From NCBI GenBank assembly GCA_017411945.1, contig JAFQPD010000108.1:1-6154 (forward strand): a DNA stretch of 6,154 nucleotides. The letters run 5' to 3'. The position numbers and the translations under genes were made by a program. Source of the stretch: Mailhella sp. (GTDB taxonomy: Bacteria; Desulfobacterota; Desulfovibrionia; Desulfovibrionales; Desulfovibrionaceae). Below the pieces are notes generated by a model. That model did not search any database, was not told the DNA's origin, and saw only the letters and a program-made list of their open reading frames with translations. This document shows positions 1 through 5,107 of this stretch, in pieces. Positions within the stretch are counted from its first letter, which is position 1. Each line of letters begins with the position of its first letter.

Positions 1-129
1 CACTACTTCAAGGGCGGCAAGCCCCTCGTGCTGTACGTCTGCGGCCAGACCTTCAACCTTGGCCTGACCCTCCTCATGGCTTGGATCATGTTCTACAAGG
101 TGTTCCCCGAAATCACCGCCAGCATCTAA
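1..129 (+). CDS. C-terminal end of an integral membrane protein (partial)
   Basis: An open frame enters from the left edge in frame 1 and stops at TAA 127-129, giving the last 42 residues of a protein. They begin HYFKGGKPLVLYVCGQ, continue with a long hydrophobic stretch (about residues 9-34: LVLYVCGQTFNLGLTLLMAW and on) and end FPEITASI. This is a terminal transmembrane helix with a short tail, so the protein sits in the inner membrane. The GKPLVLYVCGQTFN style resembles the last helix of YeiH-like putative anion or sulfate exporters, but that is an impression from memory and 42 residues cannot settle the family. A strong terminator follows 24 nt after the stop, so this gene ends its transcription unit. 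Coding certainty is high; the function is only a guess. Confidence 0.75.
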   Translation, partial: HYFKGGKPLVLYVCGQTFNLGLTLLMAWIMFYKVFPEITASI

Positions 130-152
130 TTGCTGAAGTGACGAACTAAAAC

Positions 153-190
153 TGTCCCCACCGTTTCGGCGGTGGGGACATTGCCTTTTA
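153..190 (+). terminator. Intrinsic terminator after the membrane-protein gene
   Basis: A perfect 11-bp stem (153-163 TGTCCCCACCG with 170-180 CGGTGGGGACA) has a 6-nt loop and is followed by the T-rich TTGCCTTTTA. It lies 24 nt after the stop of the upstream gene, as expected for a factor-independent terminator. The T tract is interrupted, so termination may be incomplete, and the next gene begins only 7 nt after the end of the tract. Confidence 0.8.
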
Positions 191-196
191 TGCCTT

Positions 197-475
197 ATGA
201 GTACTACGGATTCTCCCAGCAGAGCTAGTGCTTATGCAAAATGTGCATTCTGGATGTTCATTTGCATTGGATTTCTGATGTTCGTTGTTCCCTACCTCTA
301 TAGCTTCAGCCCCACCCTCAACAGGTATCTGAAGACTCTGGATGAGAACGATATCCATCCCGGAGCTATCTATTATACGGATGTGCCTCTCACTCCCGAA
401 AGCGAGCTGGCCAACCGTGAAGCCGTGAAGCGGGGCATTGAGCTTCGTGCGGCTAGGATCAAGGACAAGAATTAG
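197..475 (+). CDS. Small single-pass membrane protein of unknown function
   Basis: This 92-residue protein is not one I recognise. Residues 1-15 are polar (MSTTDSPSRASAYAK). Residues 16-37 form one strong hydrophobic helix (CAFWMFICIGFLMFVVPYLY), and residues 38-92 are a soluble, charged tail ending RAARIKDKN. It could be a signal anchor with the tail outside, or an uncleaved inner-membrane subunit; there is no lipobox. The start at ATG 197 is the first in frame but has no convincing Shine-Dalgarno: the only purine run (GGTGGGGA, 171-178) is 18 nt away and lies inside the upstream terminator stem. An internal Met20 (ATG 254) would remove the polar head and also lacks a ribosome site. Codon use is more AT-rich than in the neighbours. 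Terminators on both sides make it a stand-alone unit or a read-through partner of the upstream membrane protein. I am fairly sure it is coding because the hydrophobic/polar layout is coherent. Confidence 0.6.
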   Translation: MSTTDSPSRASAYAKCAFWMFICIGFLMFVVPYLYSFSPTLNRYLKTLDENDIHPGAIYYTDVPLTPESELANREAVKRGIELRAARIKDKN

Positions 476-502
476 TTTTCCGACCGCAGCGGAAAGCCGT
501 GG

Positions 503-537
503 AAAAATGCCGAAGGGGCCTCCTCCGGCATTTTTTT
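503..537 (+). terminator. Intrinsic terminator after the 92-aa gene
   Basis: The stem AAAAATGCCG (503-512) pairs with CGGCATTTTT (526-535) around a 13-nt loop that can itself pair AGG with CCT. A run of seven T follows (531-537). It starts 27 nt after the stop codon and is a classical strong terminator. The A-tract on the 5' side means it could also act on the opposite strand. Confidence 0.9.
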
Positions 538-552
538 GTGCCCTGAATGCTA

Positions 553-582
553 TTGTTCTGAATAGCCCGACTGTGCTACATT
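553..582 (+). promoter_or_regulatory. Possible sigma-70 promoter for the 290-aa gene and nrdG
   Basis: TTGTTC (553-558), an 18-nt spacer and TACATT (577-582) with an upstream TG (extended -10, TGCTACATT) lie between the terminator at 537 and the start codon at 630. Position is the main support: a promoter is needed here because transcription is stopped just upstream. The hexamers are imperfect, so the assignment is weak. Confidence 0.3.
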
Positions 583-629
583 CTACGCCGGGCTTTGCCC
601 CAAATCTTTATTATCGATGGAAGAAAGCC

Positions 630-1502
630 ATGCAGCATCTCGAAAGTATGGGAGACAAGTGGGTCTCTCTCGGCGTAGATCCCAAGAATATCAACGGCGT
701 CATCAATGTTACCCTTGAACTGGGAGGGACTCGCCCCGTATGGGGCGTGAAGGACGATAATATCGAGCGCATGGTCATGGCCTGGCCCAGCGAAGGGCTT
801 CTGCGTTCTTCCGTAACTCTTGCCGGTGCTCCGGAAGGCCAGCTGTCCGCCGTAGCCGTTTCTCCTCTTATGGAAGGCTTCAGCAACGAGATGGTCTTCA
901 AGAGTGCCTATGGCTGGAAGGGCGGGCATGCCGGCGAGATACTTGCCCAGCACGAAGGTGCCGGCATCACGCTCTGCTTCTACGATCCGCTTTATTTCCG
1001 CGATGTGGAAGGTCTTGCCGATGGCGCCAAGCGCAAATTCGTTCTTTCCGGCCTTTGCTATGGCATGCGCCGTGCTCTTCTCGATGAGCTCACCATCACT
1101 GAAGGCCCTCAATATGAACAGCACGCCAAGGAATGGATGATCGCCAATCCCAGCAAGACCCGCCTCGACGTTCCTGCTCTTAAAATCCCCCTCAAAGGCG
1201 TAACCCTCATCGATGCTACCGACAACTATTGCGAGTATCAGTGCCGCGCCAATATCTTTGATGTAGACAGCTTCGACTTCGGCCCCGGCGAGGCCGCCAA
1301 GAAGATCTATCGCTTCGGCATTGCCCTCGGCAATCCTGAATCTCCGCTCTATGTCATCATCTATGCTCCTGCGGAGCGCATCTCCAGAGGCTACGAGCCC
1401 AAGGAAGGCGACGATGTGGATATGATATTCTGGATGCAGGGCCGCATCGACGATGCTCCTCTGACGGAAGAAGCCCTCGCCGCCGAAGCCGCCGCCAACT
1501 GA
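630..1502 (+). CDS. Unrecognised 290-aa soluble protein, co-transcribed with nrdG
   Basis: The open frame extends upstream to 438, but that part overlaps the previous gene and its terminator. ATG 630 has a good ribosome site (GGAAG at 619-623, 6-nt spacing) and gives 290 residues; ATG 648 is a weaker alternative. I see no signal peptide or membrane helix, so it is probably cytoplasmic. The N-terminal half is mixed alpha/beta (VINVTLELGGTRPVWGVKDD near residues 24-43; a Gly-rich turn YGWKGGHAGE at 94-103; GITLCFYDPLYF at 112-123). The C-terminal half has a beta-rich module (residues 205-273) ending YEPKEGDDVDMIFWMQGRI, which reads like a small barrel. The tail is acidic and Ala-rich (EEALAAEAAAN). 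Cysteines occur at 116, 143, 201 and 205, with no clear metal motif. nrdG starts 9 nt after its stop, so the two are translationally coupled. A link to anaerobic nucleotide reduction is inference from position only. Coding is certain; function is unknown. Confidence 0.85.
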   Translation: MQHLESMGDKWVSLGVDPKNINGVINVTLELGGTRPVWGVKDDNIERMVMAWPSEGLLRSSVTLAGAPEGQLSAVAVSPLMEGFSNEMVFKSAYGWKGGHAGEILAQHEGAGITLCFYDPLYFRDVEGLADGAKRKFVLSGLCYGMRRALLDELTITEGPQYEQHAKEWMIANPSKTRLDVPALKIPLKGVTLIDATDNYCEYQCRANIFDVDSFDFGPGEAAKKIYRFGIALGNPESPLYVIIYAPAERISRGYEPKEGDDVDMIFWMQGRIDDAPLTEEALAAEAAAN

Positions 1503-1511
1503 GGTCTGCGC

Positions 1512-2042
1512 ATGTCTTCTCTGAAGGAATATACGCTTCGCGTTGCCGGTGCCATCGAGGAGTCCATCGTCGATGGCCCCGGCATCCGTTTCGCGCTCTT
1601 TCTTCAGGGGTGCAGGCTCCACTGTCCGGGCTGCCAGAATCCGCACACATGGGATTTCGAAGGCGGCACGCTCGTTCCTGTGGATGAAGTGTTGGCCCGC
1701 ATCAAGAGCAGCCCGCTTGCTCGAGGCGTGACCTTTAGCGGCGGCGAACCCTTTGAGCAGGCCGAAGCCCTGCTTCCTCTGGCCGAAGAGCTCAAGGCGC
1801 AGGGTTACCACCTTATGGCGTTCACCGGCTATACGCTCGAACAGCTGATCCAGAAGCCCGAATGTGCGGCGGTCCTCGAAAAGCTGGACCTTCTTGTGGA
1901 CGGCCCCTTCATCGAGGCCCAGAAGTCGCTCGACCTGCGTTTCCGCGGATCCCGCAACCAGCGTATCATCAACATCCCCGCTAGTCGTGAAAACGGCTGG
2001 CACGCAGTTCTCGATGAACTGAACGAGACAGTGGAGAGGTGA
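1512..2042 (+). CDS. nrdG: Anaerobic ribonucleotide reductase activating protein (radical SAM)
   Basis: This 176-residue protein is the activase of class III ribonucleotide reductase. It uses a [4Fe-4S] cluster to cleave S-adenosylmethionine and abstracts a hydrogen from the C-terminal glycine of NrdD in the cytoplasm. The cluster motif is plain: CRLHCPGC with Cys34, Cys38 and Cys41 (CX3CX2C). The preceding ESIVDGPGIRFALFLQGC is typical of NrdG. The SAM-contacting glycine motif SGGEPF is at 76-81, and later family motifs are VDGPF (129-133) and RFRGSRNQR (143-151). It is slightly longer than the E. coli protein (about 154 aa), mostly through the tail. ATG 1512 has GAGG at 1501-1504 overlapping the stop of the upstream gene. 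Unlike the common nrdDG operon, it sits with an unknown gene and faces nrdD, which lies convergently about 700 bp away. The assignment is secure. Confidence 0.95.
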   Translation: MSSLKEYTLRVAGAIEESIVDGPGIRFALFLQGCRLHCPGCQNPHTWDFEGGTLVPVDEVLARIKSSPLARGVTFSGGEPFEQAEALLPLAEELKAQGYHLMAFTGYTLEQLIQKPECAAVLEKLDLLVDGPFIEAQKSLDLRFRGSRNQRIINIPASRENGWHAVLDELNETVER

Positions 2043-2055
2043 TGATAGAATGATA

Positions 2056-2096
2056 TTGAGGGGGAGATAATCTCCCCCTCAAACACCCCCATAATT
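2056..2096 (+). repeat. Gene-end palindromic repeat, copy A
   Basis: Just after nrdG, TTGAGGGGGAGA (2056-2067) pairs perfectly with TCTCCCCCTCAA (2071-2082) around TAA. A second C-tract, CCCCCATAATT, follows at 2086-2096. The 19-nt core GGGGGAGATAATCTCCCCC (2060-2078) recurs exactly at 2517-2535 on the minus strand, again followed by CCCCCAT. There is no T-run, so it is not a textbook terminator. It may protect mRNA 3' ends or belong to a dispersed REP-like family. Confidence 0.75.
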
Positions 2097-2097
2097 C

Positions 2098-2137
2098 AGA
2101 GCGGCGCTTCTCCGACAAGTCGGAAAAGCGCCGCTCT
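2098..2137 (+). repeat. 40-nt composite hairpin downstream of nrdG
   Basis: AGAGCGGCGCTT (2098-2109) pairs with AAGCGCCGCTCT (2126-2137). Inside it a second stem forms, TCCGA (2111-2115) with TCGGA (2120-2124), around CAAG. The structure is very stable but has no T-tract on either side. It could be the end of the nrdG mRNA after trimming, or a REP/BIME-type intergenic repeat. Only one copy is in this window, so a repeat family cannot be shown here. Confidence 0.55.
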
Positions 2138-2174
2138 GCGTATGAGGTGTTGAGATAGTTCAATTTTATTTTTG

Positions 2175-2203
2175 TTGACGTGGAGAGGTTAAACGGAGAT
2201 AAA
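2175..2203 (+). promoter_or_regulatory. Candidate promoter for a short plus-strand RNA
   Basis: TTGACG (2175-2180) and GATAAA (2198-2203) are separated by 17 nt in an AT-rich patch. A transcript would begin near 2210 and meet the plus-strand terminator at 2277-2316, giving an RNA of about 105 nt antisense to the 3' region of the minus-strand unit. This is pattern-based only. Confidence 0.3.
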
Positions 2204-2231
2204 AAAACGGCAGGTGCTGCAACACCTGCCG
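2200..2231 (-). terminator. Intrinsic terminator for minus-strand transcription
   Basis: Read on the minus strand, CGGCAGGTG (2231-2223) pairs with CACCTGCCG (2216-2208) around a 6-nt loop and is followed directly by seven T (2207-2201). This is a strong factor-independent terminator. It is the first clear one after the nrdD unit, and it would also end a transcript of the 25-aa frame at 2400-2323. Confidence 0.85.
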
Positions 2232-2276
2232 ACAAAAGCGGGATAGTTCCCTAGTATGGTTCTTGTCTCTGTTTTC

Positions 2277-2316
2277 GCCCTGGTGAAAGTAGTCTTCACC
2301 GGGGCTCTTTCTTTGT
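2277..2316 (+). terminator. Intrinsic terminator for plus-strand transcription
   Basis: GCCCTGGTGAA (2277-2287) pairs with TTCACCGGGGC (2295-2305), with one G·T wobble and a 7-nt loop. TCTTTCTTTGTT follows. It can stop nrdG read-through or end a short RNA started near 2210. It overlaps the minus-strand transcript, so the two converging units end past each other. Confidence 0.7.
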
Positions 2317-2322
2317 TATGGG

Positions 2323-2400
2323 CTAAATACCCAACTGATGAGCAAGTATACGTGCTATAAGGTCAGAAAGTACAAGTAAGGGTATGTCTTCTATTGTCAT
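2323..2400 (-). CDS. Possible 25-aa amphipathic peptide with a sequestered ribosome site
   Basis: A short minus-strand frame starts at ATG 2400 and ends at TAG (2325-2323), giving 25 residues that begin MTIEDIPLLVLSDL and end ARILAHQLGI. An excellent AAGGAG (2412-2407) lies 6 nt before the ATG, a better ribosome site than several certain genes here have. The peptide is mostly Leu/Ile/Val/Ala with Asp, Arg and His spaced as in an amphipathic helix, in the style of small membrane-active peptides such as TisB, although no homology can be claimed. The ribosome site is buried in a 9-bp hairpin (2426-2402). A minus-strand terminator follows at 2231-2201. I see no clear promoter directly upstream, so it may depend on read-through from nrdD. 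It is too short to be sure by composition, and chance occurrence remains possible. Confidence 0.4.
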   Translation of the reverse strand: MTIEDIPLLVLSDLIARILAHQLGI

Positions 2401-2401
2401 T

Positions 2402-2426
2402 AAGTACTCCTTCCTAGGGAGTACTT
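2402..2426 (-). promoter_or_regulatory. Hairpin that masks the Shine-Dalgarno of the 25-aa frame
   Basis: On the minus strand AAGTACTCC (2426-2418) pairs perfectly with GGAGTACTT (2410-2402) around a 7-nt loop. The 3' arm contains the GGAG of the ribosome site, and the start codon follows one base after the stem. Such a structure would keep translation low until it is opened by another RNA, heat, processing or a translating ribosome. The pairing is seen directly; the role is inferred. Confidence 0.45.
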
Positions 2427-2455
2427 CCCACTTTTGAAATCTTTGATCTCATAAA

Positions 2456-2502
2456 TTAGGGGCCGAAGCCTTGGAACGAAGTTCCGGGGATTCGGCCCCT
2501 AA
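2456..2502 (-). terminator. Long hairpin after the nrdD unit, possible weak terminator
   Basis: TTAGGGGCCGAA (2456-2467) pairs with TTCGGCCCCTAA (2491-2502). Inside, GGAAC (2473-2477) pairs with GTTCC (2481-2485) around GAA, with partial pairing between the two stems, so roughly 20 base pairs form. On the minus strand it is followed only by weak T-richness (TAATTTATG), so it may be an inefficient terminator or an mRNA-stabilising 3' structure about 45 nt after the stop of the 63-aa gene. Confidence 0.5.
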
Positions 2503-2537
2503 AATCATGGGGGCGTGGGGGAGATTATCTCCCCCAC
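2501..2537 (-). repeat. Gene-end palindromic repeat, copy B
   Basis: Read on the minus strand, GTGGGGGAGA (2537-2528) pairs with TCTCCCCCAC (2524-2515), followed by CCCCCATGATTTT. The 19-nt core is identical to copy A after nrdG, including the unpaired central A that fixes its orientation, and the trailing CCCCCAT is also shared. It begins 9 nt after the stop of the 63-aa gene. Both copies therefore lie just 3' of a gene and point the same way relative to transcription. Confidence 0.75.
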
Positions 2538-2546
2538 AAAAAGCTC

Positions 2547-2738
2547 TTACTTCCAGCTGTCCATGCTGCAGTGCTTCACGCGGTCGCGTTCTTCGGCGGC
2601 CTTGCCGTCGTTGAAGCGGTCGAGCGTGCCGACGAGGTAGCCGGTGATGCGGCGGATGCGTTCGAACTTGACGTTCGTGCCGACGAGGACCTGGTCGGCA
2701 GCGACGGCAGCGGTAAGTTCACTTTTGCAGAAAACCAT
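2547..2738 (-). CDS. Stand-alone NrdD-type glycyl-radical domain protein, 63 aa
   Basis: This 63-residue protein matches the C-terminal glycyl-radical segment of class III ribonucleotide reductases. RRITGYLVG (residues 29-37) carries the presumed radical Gly33. RFNDGKAAEERDRVKH (41-56) matches the tail that follows the glycine in NrdD (RPFNAGK and RRVKH in E. coli). Residues 1-28 (MVFCKSELTAAVAADQVLVG and on) are a short lead-in with one Cys at position 4. There is no catalytic barrel. It starts 11 nt after the nrdD stop, and its own TAAGGAG overlaps that stop with about 7-nt spacing to ATG 2738, so it is a separately translated, coupled gene and not a simple frameshift remnant. By analogy with GrcA/YfiD, the free radical domain of the pyruvate formate-lyase system, it may supply or replace the radical site of NrdD and be activated by NrdG. 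The domain match is strong; the role is inferred. Confidence 0.85.
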   Translation of the reverse strand: MVFCKSELTAAVAADQVLVGTNVKFERIRRITGYLVGTLDRFNDGKAAEERDRVKHCSMDSWK

Positions 2739-2749
2739 CGGAGTGCTCC

Positions 2750-5038
2750 TTACAGTTTGATATTGGGAATTTTGTCCTGGGCTTCGTTCTTTTCGTCGCT
2801 GTTGCGGCTGTCATTGACGTAGCCCTTGATCTTTTTGAGAACGGAAAGCGGAATGCCTTCTCCGTCGTGGCGACCGCAGCGCGGACAGACATCGCCGATG
2901 ATGCCCGTATAGCCGCAGACAGGGTCGCGGTCCACGGGGTGGTTGATGGAGCCGTAGCCTATGCCCATTTCCTTCATGGCCTTCACTATTTCTTCGAAGG
3001 CCTGCAGGTTGTTCATCGGGTCGCCGTCCACTTCGACGTAGCTGATATGGCCGCCGTTGGTGAGAGCGTGGTAGGGCGCTTCGAGGCGGAGTTTGTTGAA
3101 GGCCGAAATGGGGAAGTACACCGGCACATGGAAGGAGTTGGTGTAGTACTCGCGATCCGTGATGCCGGGGATATTGCCGAACATGCGGCGGTCTATGCGC
3201 ACGAAGCGGCCGGCAAGGCCTTCGGCGGGAGTGGCGATGACGGTGAAGTTCATGCCGGTCTCTATGCCCTTGGCGTCGGCGCGTTCGCGCAGGTGGCTGA
3301 CTATGCGCAGGCCGAGAGCCTGAGCGTCGGCAGATTCGCCGTGGTGCACGCCCATGAGGGCCTTGAGGCATTCGGCGAGGCCGATGAAGCCGGTGGTCAG
3401 AGTGCCGTGCTTCAGGATGTCGCCCACTTCATCGTTGGCGGCAAGGTCCTCAGAGTCGAGCCAGATGCCCTGCCCCATGAGGAAGGGGTAGTTGCGGCAC
3501 CGCTTCTGGGACTGGATCTCGTAGCGTTCCAGCATCTGGGCGAACACGAGGTCGATCTTCTCATCGAATTCCTTGAAGAATCCGTCGATGTCGCCGCGAT
3601 GTCGCAGAGCTATGCGCGGAAGGTTGATGGACGTGAAGGACAGGTTGCCGCGCCCGAAGGTGGTCTCGCGTTCGGGGTCGTGGCGGTTGGCCATGACGCG
3701 GGTGCGGCAGCCCATGTAGGCCACTTCATGGTTGGGGTCGTTTCCGCGCAGATACTGGGCGTTGAACGGGGCATCCATGAAGGAGAAGTTCGGGAACAGC
3801 CGCTTGGCAGAAACCTTGCAGGCCAGCTTGAAGAGGTCGTAGTTCGGGTCTTCGGGGTTGAAGCTGTAGCCGTCGCGCACTTTGAAGATGTGGATGGGGA
3901 AGATGGGCGTTTCGCCGTTGCCCAGTCCGGCATCTTCGGCAAGCAGGGTGTTCTTGATGACCATGCGGCCTTCTGGCGTGGTGTCGGTGCCGTAGTTGAT
4001 GGAGCTGAAAGGCACCTGGGCGCCGGCACGGCTGTGCATGGTGTTCAGGTTGTGGAGGAGGCCCTCCATGGCCTGATAGGTGTCGCGGTCGGTCTTGGCT
4101 ATGGCCTTTTCGATGACGCGTTCGGCTTCGTCGGCGGAAAGCTCGCGGGCGAGCTGTTCGCGCACGAAGGCAAGGCCTTCCTCACAGAGGATGGACTTGA
4201 AGGAAGAGTACTCGCCGGTGGGGAAGGCGCGGCCCTTGAGAGCCTGCTTCACTTCGGTGCGGAACTCTTGGGAGGCATCGCGCATGTCCAGGGCGAGGTC
4301 CACATTCTTAATAAAGCTGCGGGCGACGCCGGGAGCGAGGCCGTATTCGAAATTCGGGATGCTCTGGCCGCCGTGCTGGTCGTTCTGGTTGGACTGGATG
4401 GCGATGCAGGCAAGGGCACTGGCCGTCTGGATGCTGCCGGGTTCGCGCAGGTAGCCGTGGCCGGTGTTGAAGCCGTTGGTGAACAGCTTCTTGATGTCGA
4501 TCTGGCAGCAGGTGGTGGTCAGAGAAAGGAAGTCGAGGTCGTGGATGTGGATGTCGCCTTCCTCATGGGCGCGGGTGAACTCAGGGGCCAGCAGGTAGTT
4601 CTTGTAGAAGGCCTTGGCCGCCTCGCTTCCGTAGCGGAGCATGGTGCCCATGGGGGTGTCACCGTCGATATTGGCGTTCTCGCGTTTGAGGTCGAAGTCC
4701 TTGGCGTCCGTGAAGGAAAGGTCCTTCAGGGTATTCATGAGGCGGGTCTTCATTTCGCGGACGCGGGTGCGCTCGTTGCGATAGAGGATATAAGCCTTTG
4801 CCGTGCGGGCGTGGCCGTTTTCGATGAGCACCTTTTCCACGAGGTCCTGAACATGTTCCACGTCAGGGGTGTCGTTTCCTTCGGCTTCAAGGATATCAAG
4901 GACCTGATTGGCCAGATGGGTAGACATGGTGCGGTCGGTGCCGCCCTGCGCCTTGGCTGCACGGAAGATGGCTTCATCGATCTTGGAGATGTCGAAAGTG
5001 ACGACTCGAGAATCTCGTTTTCTGATGAAGCGTATCAT
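2750..5038 (-). CDS. nrdD: Anaerobic (class III) ribonucleoside-triphosphate reductase
   Basis: NrdD reduces ribonucleotides to deoxyribonucleotides without oxygen, using a thiyl radical generated from a C-terminal glycyl radical. ATG 5038 is chosen because AGGAG (5048-5044) precedes it by 5 nt; an upstream TTG at 5053 would overlap that site. The product has 762 residues. Residues 1-95 are an ATP-cone (IRKRDSRVVTFDISKIDEAI). The barrel follows: TTTCCQIDIKKLF with Cys177/Cys178, SNQNDQHGGQ (216-225), HNLNTMHSRAGAQVPFSSIN (330-349), YMGCRTRV with the presumed thiyl Cys444, and TTGFIGLAECL (548-558). A metal site near the end reads DPVCGY, then CPRCGR (Asp705, Cys708, Cys718, Cys721), so the first expected Cys is Asp. 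Gly739 in KIKGYV sits about 295 residues after Cys444, as expected for the radical glycine, but the surroundings are divergent. Identity is secure; whether Gly739 carries the radical is open. Confidence 0.95.
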   Translation of the reverse strand: MIRFIRKRDSRVVTFDISKIDEAIFRAAKAQGGTDRTMSTHLANQVLDILEAEGNDTPDVEHVQDLVEKVLIENGHARTAKAYILYRNERTRVREMKTRLMNTLKDLSFTDAKDFDLKRENANIDGDTPMGTMLRYGSEAAKAFYKNYLLAPEFTRAHEEGDIHIHDLDFLSLTTTCCQIDIKKLFTNGFNTGHGYLREPGSIQTASALACIAIQSNQNDQHGGQSIPNFEYGLAPGVARSFIKNVDLALDMRDASQEFRTEVKQALKGRAFPTGEYSSFKSILCEEGLAFVREQLARELSADEAERVIEKAIAKTDRDTYQAMEGLLHNLNTMHSRAGAQVPFSSINYGTDTTPEGRMVIKNTLLAEDAGLGNGETPIFPIHIFKVRDGYSFNPEDPNYDLFKLACKVSAKRLFPNFSFMDAPFNAQYLRGNDPNHEVAYMGCRTRVMANRHDPERETTFGRGNLSFTSINLPRIALRHRGDIDGFFKEFDEKIDLVFAQMLERYEIQSQKRCRNYPFLMGQGIWLDSEDLAANDEVGDILKHGTLTTGFIGLAECLKALMGVHHGESADAQALGLRIVSHLRERADAKGIETGMNFTVIATPAEGLAGRFVRIDRRMFGNIPGITDREYYTNSFHVPVYFPISAFNKLRLEAPYHALTNGGHISYVEVDGDPMNNLQAFEEIVKAMKEMGIGYGSINHPVDRDPVCGYTGIIGDVCPRCGRHDGEGIPLSVLKKIKGYVNDSRNSDEKNEAQDKIPNIKL

Positions 5039-5081
5039 GGTTTCTCCTAACAACTTGGAAATATTGAATAAAAAGGTGTTG

Positions 5082-5087
5082 TTTATA
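5082..5087 (-). promoter_or_regulatory. Possible -10 element close to nrdD
   Basis: TATAAA on the minus strand (5087-5082) lies about 44 bp before the nrdD start codon and downstream of the minus-strand terminator, so a promoter here would give a leader that avoids the terminator. At 17-nt spacing the -35 region is only TTTCCC, which is poor; an activator could compensate. I found no convincing NrdR box or FNR site. Confidence 0.25.
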
Positions 5088-5107
5088 GCGGCGGCATTTC
5101 AGAGGGG

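Noticed and set aside
438..629. Upstream extension of the 290-aa gene to 438
   Set aside because: It would overlap the 92-aa gene and read through its terminator; ATG 630 has a proper Shine-Dalgarno.
576..2003. 475-codon minus-strand frame opposite the 290-aa gene and nrdG
   Set aside because: It spans two coupled, well-supported plus-strand genes, has no recognisable domain and no matching ribosome site or terminator.
2547..2760. nrdD interrupted by a simple frameshift or sequencing error
   Set aside because: The two frames are separated by a stop, an 11-nt gap and a well-placed TAAGGAG. The main chain already has a full-length tail with its own GY motif, so joining the frames would give two radical motifs.
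2867..5050. Very long plus-strand open frame (727 codons) opposite nrdD
   Set aside because: It is antisense to a certain nrdD gene, its product is a Val/Ala/Gly/His-rich sequence without domains, and such frames arise from GC-biased codons on the other strand.
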